DNA of 64,000 bases, from contig LT606947.1 of the NCBI GenBank assembly GCA_900095165.1, forward strand, positions 248,001 to 312,000, written 5' to 3'. Below, piece by piece: positions 54,939 through 62,481 of this stretch. Source of the stretch: Polynucleobacter necessarius (GTDB lineage Bacteria > Pseudomonadota > Gammaproteobacteria > Burkholderiales > Burkholderiaceae). A program made the translations under genes and the position numbers. The notes beneath the pieces are model-generated. The model had not been told where the DNA came from. It did no database searches and saw nothing but the letters and a program-made list of their open reading frames with translations. Numbering within the stretch: the stretch's first letter is position 1; the number at the start of each line of letters is the position of its first letter.

Positions 54939-57833
54939 ATGAACACACCAGTAAATCCTAAAGAACTTGAACTGCAAACCGTTGAGTTCAAGCTAGACGG
55001 GCAAACCATCGTATCTTACGAAGGTGAGACGATTCTCAAGGCCGTTAAACGGCATGGCATTGATATTCCACATTTGTGTTTTAAAAACGGCTACCGTTCT
55101 GATGGTAACTGTCGCGCCTGCGTTGTGGAGATCAATGGTGAGCGCACATTGGCGCCAAGTTGCTGCCGCAGCGCAACCCCAGGCATGGATGTCAAAGCCA
55201 ATAGCGAACGTGTTCTGAAGAGTCAAAAATTAGTGCTCGAGATGTTGTTGTCTGATATGCCTGACGAAGGATTTAAGTGGGTAGGGGATAGCAAAGAAGA
55301 AGAGCAGAAAAATCAGCATGGCGAGCTCAGCACTTGGGCTGCCTGTATGGATGTCACAGTACGTCCAGAACTCAAGGCATTGCATCGTGAAAAAGTCAGT
55401 AATGATGTGTCTCACCCGGCGATGGCTGTAAATCTGGATGCTTGCATTCAATGTAATCGCTGTGTACGTGCTTGCTGCGAAGAGCAGGTCAATGACGTGA
55501 TTGGTTACGCGATGCGTGGCGCACATAGCGAGATCGTATTTGATCTCAATGACCCAATGGGTGATAGCACCTGCGTTGCCTGTGGTGAGTGTGTACAGGC
55601 TTGCCCAACAGGCGCATTAATGCCAAAAGGTTTAATTGGTTCACAAACCGTGGACCGTAAAGTGGATTCAGTATGTCCCTTCTGCGACATCGGCTGTCAA
55701 ATTACTTACAACGTAAAAGACGAGAAGATCGTGAGTGTTGAAGGTCGTGATGGACCAGCCAACCACAACCGCCTTTGCGTTAAGGGGCGCTTTGGTATGG
55801 ACTACATCCATAATCCACAGCGCTTAACCAAGCCACTGATTCGTAAGGCAGGTGTTGCTAAAGACAAGGCCTTGCTAGAATGCAAACAAGATTGGTCTGA
55901 TATCTTCCGCGAAGCCACATGGGAAGAAGCCTTAGAAGTTGCGGGCGGCGGCCTTAAAAAACTCAAAGATCAATACGGCAATAAGGTGCTAGCTGGTTTT
56001 GGTTCTGCAAAAGGTAGCAATGAAGAAGCTTACTTATTCCAAAAACTCGTACGTACGGGATTTGGTAGTAATAACGTTGACCATTGCACCCGTCTTTGCC
56101 ACGCCTCATCTGTTGCTGCGCTATTAGAAGGCGTTGGTTCTGGCGCTGTAAGTAACCAAGTAAATGATGTTGAGCATTCCAGCTTAATCATGGTGATTGG
56201 ATCCAATCCAACCGCCAACTACTCAGTAAGTGCAACTTGGTTTAAGAATGCCGCTAAGCGTGGTGCTAAGTTAGTTCTATGTGATCCGCGTAAGACGGAT
56301 ATTGCTAAGCACGCTTGGCGCACGATGCAGTTCAAGCCAGATACTGACGTTGCTATGCTCAATGCCATGATCTATACGATTATTGAAGAAGGTTTAGTTG
56401 ATCAAGAATTTATTAAAAACCGAGCCAACAACTTTGAAGCGCTTAAAGAAAATATTAAAGGTTATAGCCCCGAAGTAATGGCGCCACTCTGTGGTATTCC
56501 AGCGGAGACATTGCGTGAAGTAGCGCGTGAGTTTGCCACCACTAAGTCAGCAATGATTTTGTGGGGCATGGGCGTTAGTCAGCACGTTCACGGTACCGAT
56601 AACGCCCGTTGCTTAATTGCATTAGTTAGTATTACTGGCCAAATTGGTAAGTCTGGTTCTGGTTTGCATCCACTGCGCGGACAAAATAACGTGCAGGGTG
56701 CTAGTGATGCCGGCTTGATTCCGATGATGCTCCCTAACTACCAGCGTGTAGACAATCCAGAAGCACATGCCTGGTTTGAGAAATTCTGGAATACCCCATT
56801 AGATAAGAAGCCTGGTTACACCGTAGTAGAGATCATGCATAAGATCACTGCGCCGGATAGTGATCCAGACAAGATTCGTGGTATGTACGTCGAGGGTGAG
56901 AATCCAGCGATGAGCGATCCCGACTTGAATCATGCGCGTCACGCTTTAGCCTCTTTAGATCTTTTGGTTGTACAAGATATTTTCATGACTGAAACTGCAC
57001 TCTTGGCTGACGTGGTATTGCCGGCAAGCGCATGGCCAGAAAAGGTCGGCACTGCAAGCAATACGGATCGTATGGTGCAGATGGACAAGAAATCGATTAA
57101 TCCCCCGGGAGATGCCAAGCCTGATCTGTGGATTATTCAGCAAATTGCTAATCGTATGGGCCTCATTTGGAATTACCAAGGTCCGGATGATGGCGTTGCA
57201 GAAGTCTATGACGAAATGCGTCAGGCAATGCATGCAGCTATCAACGGTATTACTTGGGAGCGCTTGGAAAAAGAATCGAGCGTAACTTATCCATGTTTAA
57301 GTGCGGAGGATCCAGGTCGCCCAATCATGTTTGATGATGCATTTGCAACTGCTGATGGCAAGGTGAAGCTGGTTCCTGCCGACATTATTCCTGCAAATAA
57401 GCGTCCGGATGCAGAGTATCCATTTGTATTGATTACCGGTCGTCAGTTAGAGCATTGGCACACTGGCAGTATGACTCGCTGCGCTACTGTCTTGGATGCG
57501 ATTGAGCCAATGGCTACAGTGTCTATGAATGGTGAAGATATGACCCAGTTAGGTGTTTCTGCTGGTGATGTCATTACCATGCAATCTCGTCGTGGCGAAG
57601 TCGGTATCCACGTGAGAAGGGATGACGGCACGCCACGAGGAGTGATCTTCATTCCGTTTACTTACTATGAGGCTGCAGCCAATTTAATTACCAACTCTGC
57701 CTTAGATCCTTTTGACAAGATTCCGGAATTTAAGTATTGCGCTGTGAAGTTAGCCAAAGGCGGTGAAGCAGCCCGAGTCATGGGGTACGGCACAAATGCT
57801 CCGGGTGGATCTAAGGTCACGTCAAACATTTAA
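54939..57833 (+). CDS. fdhF: formate dehydrogenase catalytic (molybdenum/tungsten) subunit alpha
   Basis: A 964-residue subunit. The N-terminal [2Fe-2S] domain has ETILKAVKRHGIDIPHLC and SDGNCRACVVEINGE. Next is a histidine/cysteine cluster region and two ferredoxin-type clusters (CIQCNRCVRACCEEQ and CVACGECVQACPTGAL), then the molybdopterin domain with CPFCDIGCQITYNV, KGRFGMDYIHNPQRLTKPLI, DHCTRLCHASSVAAL (catalytic Cys area) and RQLEHWHTGSMTR. It oxidises formate to CO2. The FDH1A-like partner order fits the preceding gene. It is complete, with no lesion over 2.9 kb, although its electron-accepting subunit is destroyed. Confidence 0.92.
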   Translation: MNTPVNPKELELQTVEFKLDGQTIVSYEGETILKAVKRHGIDIPHLCFKNGYRSDGNCRACVVEINGERTLAPSCCRSATPGMDVKANSERVLKSQKLVLEMLLSDMPDEGFKWVGDSKEEEQKNQHGELSTWAACMDVTVRPELKALHREKVSNDVSHPAMAVNLDACIQCNRCVRACCEEQVNDVIGYAMRGAHSEIVFDLNDPMGDSTCVACGECVQACPTGALMPKGLIGSQTVDRKVDSVCPFCDIGCQITYNVKDEKIVSVEGRDGPANHNRLCVKGRFGMDYIHNPQRLTKPLIRKAGVAKDKALLECKQDWSDIFREATWEEALEVAGGGLKKLKDQYGNKVLAGFGSAKGSNEEAYLFQKLVRTGFGSNNVDHCTRLCHASSVAALLEGVGSGAVSNQVNDVEHSSLIMVIGSNPTANYSVSATWFKNAAKRGAKLVLCDPRKTDIAKHAWRTMQFKPDTDVAMLNAMIYTIIEEGLVDQEFIKNRANNFEALKENIKGYSPEVMAPLCGIPAETLREVAREFATTKSAMILWGMGVSQHVHGTDNARCLIALVSITGQIGKSGSGLHPLRGQNNVQGASDAGLIPMMLPNYQRVDNPEAHAWFEKFWNTPLDKKPGYTVVEIMHKITAPDSDPDKIRGMYVEGENPAMSDPDLNHARHALASLDLLVVQDIFMTETALLADVVLPASAWPEKVGTASNTDRMVQMDKKSINPPGDAKPDLWIIQQIANRMGLIWNYQGPDDGVAEVYDEMRQAMHAAINGITWERLEKESSVTYPCLSAEDPGRPIMFDDAFATADGKVKLVPADIIPANKRPDAEYPFVLITGRQLEHWHTGSMTRCATVLDAIEPMATVSMNGEDMTQLGVSAGDVITMQSRRGEVGIHVRRDDGTPRGVIFIPFTYYEAAANLITNSALDPFDKIPEFKYCAVKLAKGGEAARVMGYGTNAPGGSKVTSNI

Positions 57834-57853
57834 TTAGCGTTCCCGCAAATCTT

Positions 57854-57884
57854 AAAAGGGCTTTCAGAAGGAGCCCTTTTGCAT
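57854..57884 (+). terminator. rho-independent terminator of the formate dehydrogenase operon
   Basis: AAAAGGGCT (57854-57862) pairs AGCCCTTTT (57872-57880) around TTCAGAAGG, followed by GCATTTAAA. It lies 20 bases after the fdhF stop; no fdhD or small chaperone gene follows in this operon. Confidence 0.75.
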
Positions 57885-57925
57885 TTAAACCTGAGAACGT
57901 AATTGCCCTTTAGAATGGAACCTCC

Positions 57926-59584
57926 ATGGCCAGTTCAAAACCTTCCTCAAACACTAACGACAAAGCTGAACTCCCTGTGCTCATTATTGGTGCCGGGCTA
58001 GCAGGTTTAACTGTTGCCCTGCATATGGCTGAATCCCAGCCAGTGATTCTCATGGCTAAGCGTGGCTTAGGCGAGGCGGCTACTGCATGGGCTCAAGGTG
58101 GCATCGTTGGGGTGGTAGATAAAGAGCATGACAGTATTGATTCGCACGTAGCGGATACCTTGGATGCCGGTGCAGGTCTCGTCGTGGAATCAACTGCACG
58201 TTATATCGCTGAAGAAAGTGCTGAGGCTATTCGGTGGTTGATGGAGCAGGGCGTGCCTTTCACAACCGATGAATCTGGTCCAATGGGATTGCATTTAACC
58301 CGCGAAGGTGGACATAGTCATCGTCGTATTGCACACGCTGCTGATGCAACCGGTAAAGCTATTCATGAGGTCTTGCTAGATAAAACAAGAGCGCATAAAA
58401 ATATTCAGATTCTGGAGTACTGGATTGCTCTGGATCTCATTACCAATCGTCAGTTTGATGCAAAGACCCAGCGCATCAAATCCAATCGTTGCTATGGCGT
58501 ATATGCGCTAGATATTAAAAATAACCGTGTTGAAACCATTCAGGCGAAGTCCGTGGTATTAGCTACTGGTGGCGTAGGCAAGGTATACCGCTACACCAGC
58601 AATCCTGATACCGCAACGGGTGATGGCATTGCCATGGCTTGGCGCGCAGGCTGTCGTGTAGGCAATATGGAATTTATTCAGTTTCATCCGACATGCTTGT
58701 ATCACCCAAGTGATCGAACCTTTCTTATTACTGAGGCGATGCGTGGTGAGGGTGGTTTACTCAAGCTACCCAATGGCGAACGCTTTATGCCTGACCACGA
58801 TGAACGTAATGAGCTAGCGCCACGCGATATTGTTGCCCGTGCCATCGACTTTGAAATGAAGAAGCACGGCTTAGATTACGTACATCTAGATGCAACCCAT
58901 TTAGGCGAAGCATTTATCAAAGAGCATTTCCCGATGATCTACGCACGCTGTTTAAGCCTGGGATTGGATATTACTAAAGAGCCAATTCCGGTCGTACCAG
59001 CTGCTCACTACACCTGCGGTGGCGTCGTAACTGATCTAAAGGGTAGAACCGATTTACCAGGCTTATATGCAGTAGGCGAGGCAACTTATGCCGGCCTGCA
59101 TGGTGCTAACCGATTGGCAAGTAATTCGCTTCTAGAGTGTGTTGTGATTGGTAAGGCCGCGGCAGAGGATATCTCATCATTAAAAACTCCAGTAATGCCA
59201 AATCTGCCATTGTGGGATGAGAGTCAGGTTGAGGATGCGGATGAACAAGTAGTCATTGCCCACAACTGGGATGAACTCCGTTCATTGATGTGGAACTACG
59301 TAGGTATTGTGAGAACCAATCGCCGATTGGAGCGTGCATTACACCGTATCAAACTCCTCAGATACGAAGTGCAAGAGTATTACGCGAACTTTAAGGTCAC
59401 ACGCGACCTCATTGAACTGCGTAACTTACTGAAGTGTGCCGAGTTAATCGTACGCTCCGCACTCATGAGAAGGGAGAGTCGGGGTCTGCATTACAGTCGA
59501 GATTACCCGGGGACTTGGGCGGTTTCTTACCCAACTATTTTGACGCCTCAAGCAGATGGCGTTGAAAACCCCTCAGAAACCTAG
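57926..59584 (+). CDS. nadB: L-aspartate oxidase
   Basis: A 552-residue flavoprotein that oxidises L-aspartate to iminoaspartate, the first step of de novo NAD synthesis. FAD motif LIIGAGLAGLTVALHMAE, then GLGEAATAWAQGGIVGVVDK, the active-site loop REGGHSHRRIAHAADATGKA, EFIQFHPTCLY, and PAAHYTCGGVVTDLKGRTDL near the C-terminus. Complete. The products feed NadA and NadC, encoded convergently about 1-3 kb on. Confidence 0.93.
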   Translation: MASSKPSSNTNDKAELPVLIIGAGLAGLTVALHMAESQPVILMAKRGLGEAATAWAQGGIVGVVDKEHDSIDSHVADTLDAGAGLVVESTARYIAEESAEAIRWLMEQGVPFTTDESGPMGLHLTREGGHSHRRIAHAADATGKAIHEVLLDKTRAHKNIQILEYWIALDLITNRQFDAKTQRIKSNRCYGVYALDIKNNRVETIQAKSVVLATGGVGKVYRYTSNPDTATGDGIAMAWRAGCRVGNMEFIQFHPTCLYHPSDRTFLITEAMRGEGGLLKLPNGERFMPDHDERNELAPRDIVARAIDFEMKKHGLDYVHLDATHLGEAFIKEHFPMIYARCLSLGLDITKEPIPVVPAAHYTCGGVVTDLKGRTDLPGLYAVGEATYAGLHGANRLASNSLLECVVIGKAAAEDISSLKTPVMPNLPLWDESQVEDADEQVVIAHNWDELRSLMWNYVGIVRTNRRLERALHRIKLLRYEVQEYYANFKVTRDLIELRNLLKCAELIVRSALMRRESRGLHYSRDYPGTWAVSYPTILTPQADGVENPSET

Positions 59585-59645
59585 CCAATTAAAGTCAATG
59601 CTTTAGGTGGGCCCATATATTCTTGAGGGGGTGGATGGGGTTGAA

Positions 59646-59954
59646 TCAACGACGACTTCTGATTGCTGGTTCAGCATGCAAACTTAATCCCAGGGCACTC
59701 AGTACTTTTAATACAGTATCAAACCCTGGAATTCGGTCTCCTGATAGCGCCTTATAAAGGCTCTCTCTAGATAGTCCGGCATCATTGGCAACCTGGCCCA
59801 TTCCATTTGCCCTTGCAATATCGCCTAATGCTTTAGCAATAAATGCAGCATCACCATTGGCCTCTTCAATGCAGGCTTGTAAATACAGGGCCATTTCTTT
59901 TGGCGTTCGCAAATGTTCTGCGGTGTCGTAGGGTGTAGTAGCTATTTTTTTCAT
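59646..59954 (-). CDS. antitoxin with HTH domain (HigA/RelB-like addiction module)
   Basis: A 102-residue protein with a C-terminal helix-turn-helix of the XRE type (IARANGMGQVANDAGLSRES followed by LYKALSGDRIPGFDTVLKVL). It starts at ATG 59954, eight bases after the toxin stop. It would neutralise the toxin and repress the operon through the operator at 60257-60282. Toxin-first gene order is typical of the HigBA class. Confidence 0.85.
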   Translation of the reverse strand: MKKIATTPYDTAEHLRTPKEMALYLQACIEEANGDAAFIAKALGDIARANGMGQVANDAGLSRESLYKALSGDRIPGFDTVLKVLSALGLSLHAEPAIRSRR

Positions 59955-59962
59955 CAGATTCT

Positions 59963-60253
59963 TTATAGGAATTTAGCCAAACGTTTAGCCAGTTCAATAT
60001 CTTTCACTTGTGATCTCTTATCCCCACCAAGCAATAGTATTACCAGTACATTAACTTGTCTTGTGTAATAAATCCGATAGCCTGGTCCAAAGTCAATTTT
60101 CATTTTATACACTTTATTACCAACCAATTTTGAATTTCCGGGATTTCCTTCTGCCAGTCTTTTGATCCTCGCTTGAACTTTGGCTCGACCCATTGGGTCA
60201 AGTAATTCATCAATCCATCGGGCAAATTCTTCTGTTTTCCTTATTTTGAGCAT
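59963..60253 (-). CDS. RelE/HigB-family toxin
   Basis: A 96-residue protein with the addiction-module killer-protein layout: LKIRKTEEFARWIDELLDPM, ARIKRLAEGNPGNSKLVGNK, VYKMKIDFGPGYRIYYTRQV and LLLGGDKRSQVKDIELAKRL. Relatives cleave ribosome-bound mRNA, so freed toxin stops translation. The ATG at 60253 lies four bases from a perfect inverted repeat. The pair sits between nadB and nadC, an isolated insertion of two genes. Both appear intact. Confidence 0.88.
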   Translation of the reverse strand: MLKIRKTEEFARWIDELLDPMGRAKVQARIKRLAEGNPGNSKLVGNKVYKMKIDFGPGYRIYYTRQVNVLVILLLGGDKRSQVKDIELAKRLAKFL

Positions 60254-60256
60254 TCA

Positions 60257-60282
60257 TTAATGTAGCCAATAGGATACATTAA
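60257..60282. promoter_or_regulatory. probable operator of the toxin-antitoxin operon
   Basis: TTAATGTA (60257-60264) and TACATTAA (60275-60282) are perfect inverted repeats with a ten-base centre. The site lies just upstream of the toxin ATG, where antitoxins normally bind to repress their own operon. Confidence 0.6.
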
Positions 60283-60328
60283 GTCTGCAGTCAAAGGTGT
60301 AATTTAGGTCAGAATTTACTGAAAATAG

Positions 60329-61183
60329 TTAAAGAATTCTCATTGAGAAATCAACGGCATTTACATCCTTGGTAAGCTTACCCAGTGAGATGCGATCAAC
60401 CCCAGTAGCCGCAATCGCACGCATCTGGTTTAGGTCGATGCCGCCAGATGCTTCCAATAGGGCGCGGCCATTGGTAAAGGTAACAGCCTCCTTCATTTGT
60501 TCAGTGGTGAAGTTGTCAATCAAGATGCTCTTTGCGCCAGCAGCTAAAGCCTCTTCTAATTCAGTAAAATTCTCCACCTCAACCTGAATATCCACCCCAG
60601 CATTGAGTGCCTGGGCAGCTTTGACTGCAGCAGCAACACCACCGGCAGCAGCGATGTGATTCTCTTTAATCAAGATGCCATGCCATAAAGCAAGGCGTTG
60701 GTTTTGACCACCACCGACACGTACTGCGTATTTCTGCGCCTGACGTAATCCAGGAATCGTTTTGCGGGTATCGAGTACCGCGCAACCATTCGGGTTTGGG
60801 CTAACTCCTGCAATTGCATCAACATGTTGACGAGCAATACTTGCTGTCCAGGAGAGTGTTTGCAAAAAGTTAATGCAAGTACGCTCGGCAGAGAGCAATG
60901 CTTGTGAGTCGGATTCAATATCGCAAACCTTGGTGTCGGGCTTCATGAGATCGCCTTCCACGTAATGCCAAGTAACTTTGGCATTGGGATCAAGCTTTTT
61001 AAGTGTTCCTTCAAACCAATCCGCGCCACAAAGTACGGCTTCTTGACGAACAATGAGCTGAGCCTTTACTGGCTTGCTAGGGACTAGTTTTGCTGTCCAA
61101 TCGCCAGTACCAATATCCTCCATCAATGCATCAGCAATATTGCGTTGGCGAGCTTGCTCTAAGGTTTCGTTATATTCAAACAT
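60329..61183 (-). CDS. nadC: nicotinate-nucleotide pyrophosphorylase (quinolinate phosphoribosyltransferase)
   Basis: A 284-residue enzyme that joins quinolinate and PRPP to nicotinate mononucleotide. ALLSAERTCINFLQTLSWTA, LDTRKTIPGLRQAQKYAVRV and GILIKENHIAAAGGV are diagnostic; VEVENFTELEEALAAGAKSI and LEASGGIDLNQMRAIAATGV complete the barrel. GGGQNQRLALW stands where many orthologues have a second His (NHR), so this residue deserves a look. Follows nadA on the same strand with a gap of about 35 bases. Confidence 0.92.
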   Translation of the reverse strand: MFEYNETLEQARQRNIADALMEDIGTGDWTAKLVPSKPVKAQLIVRQEAVLCGADWFEGTLKKLDPNAKVTWHYVEGDLMKPDTKVCDIESDSQALLSAERTCINFLQTLSWTASIARQHVDAIAGVSPNPNGCAVLDTRKTIPGLRQAQKYAVRVGGGQNQRLALWHGILIKENHIAAAGGVAAAVKAAQALNAGVDIQVEVENFTELEEALAAGAKSILIDNFTTEQMKEAVTFTNGRALLEASGGIDLNQMRAIAATGVDRISLGKLTKDVNAVDFSMRIL

Positions 61184-61218
61184 GAAGATCGATCAAAAAA
61201 ATAAAAGAATTAAAAAAA

Positions 61219-62346
61219 CTATGCAGCGCCAATATTCTTTGCAAAACCATGTTGCGCTTTAGCAAGCAGGTCGGGGTGACTCTTGGTGAAGTTGAGCATG
61301 CGCTCAATGCAGCCCAATGCCTCTACGCGAATCGACTCGTCAATGAAGATTTCACCAGAAGCGTTTTCTAAACAATCCAATATCCCTTGTAAGCCATTCA
61401 TGGCCATCCACGGACAGTGTGCACAGCTTTTGCAGGTTGCGCTATTCCCAGCGGTAGGCGCTTCAATTAATTTCTTATTGGGTGCTAATTGGCGCATGCG
61501 ATGCAAGATACCATTATCAGTAGCAACAATATATTCAGTAGCAGAGCCTTCTACGATCGCCTTAATCATGGCGGAGGTAGAACCTACAACGTCTGCGAGG
61601 TCGACTACCGCTTGCGGGGATTCAGGGTGAACCAAGATCATGGCATTAGGGTGAGCAGCTTTGAGCATCTCTAATTCAACAGCTTTAAATTCATCATGAA
61701 CAATACAAGCGCTGTTCCATAGTAGCATATCTGCGCCTGTTTGATCCTGAATGTAACGACCAAGGTGACGATCTGGTGCCCACAAGATTTTTTTGCCTTC
61801 CACTTTGAGTTGATGAACAATTGCTAAAGCGCATGAACTGGTAACCATCCAATCCGCTTGTGCTTTAACTGCTACAGAAGTGTTTGCGTAAACCACGACA
61901 ACACGATCGGGATGTAATGCTCGAAACTTAGTAAAGTCACTAACATCACAACCTAAATCCAAAGAGCAGGTCGCATCTAGGTCTGGCATAAAGACCCGTT
62001 TTTCCGGACTCAAAATTTTTGCAGTCTCGCCCATAAAGCGGACACCAGCCACAATTAGATTTTTAGCAGAGTGATTTTTGCCAAAACGTGCCATCTCCAA
62101 AGAGTCAGCAACATAACCACCAGTAGATAAAGCTAGGTCCTGAATGTCGCCATCCACATAGTAGTGGGCGACCAAGGCGGCATCCTTTTCAACTAGTAAT
62201 TGCTTAATTCGGGCAATGACTGCATCTTTTTCAGCGCCATGAAGTTGAGGAGGGGTCTTAGCCCAAGCTTGGGCGGTACAAGTATCTCCAGCAGCATCCT
62301 GCTGTGGGTAATCAAAGGCTATGGGGGCGCTAACAGTTGAATTCAT
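61219..62346 (-). CDS. nadA: quinolinate synthase
   Basis: A 375-residue [4Fe-4S] enzyme that condenses iminoaspartate with dihydroxyacetone phosphate. Motifs: [90 protein letters not shown] and [10 protein letters not shown]. The cluster cysteines of the three conserved regions are present. Complete and unbroken; first gene of a nadA-nadC unit. Confidence 0.94.
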   Translation of the reverse strand: MNSTVSAPIAFDYPQQDAAGDTCTAQAWAKTPPQLHGAEKDAVIARIKQLLVEKDAALVAHYYVDGDIQDLALSTGGYVADSLEMARFGKNHSAKNLIVAGVRFMGETAKILSPEKRVFMPDLDATCSLDLGCDVSDFTKFRALHPDRVVVVYANTSVAVKAQADWMVTSSCALAIVHQLKVEGKKILWAPDRHLGRYIQDQTGADMLLWNSACIVHDEFKAVELEMLKAAHPNAMILVHPESPQAVVDLADVVGSTSAMIKAIVEGSATEYIVATDNGILHRMRQLAPNKKLIEAPTAGNSATCKSCAHCPWMAMNGLQGILDCLENASGEIFIDESIRVEALGCIERMLNFTKSHPDLLAKAQHGFAKNIGAA

Positions 62347-62481
62347 ACGAAATCTTAACCTGTGCTGTCATTTTCTACCTTGATCACCATTAGCTGCAGG
62401 GCTAGCGTCGGTCTCAATTAATGCGAATAAATAGTTTTTCCATATAAAATCTCATAATTATTTGAATTTATTGATAAATCT

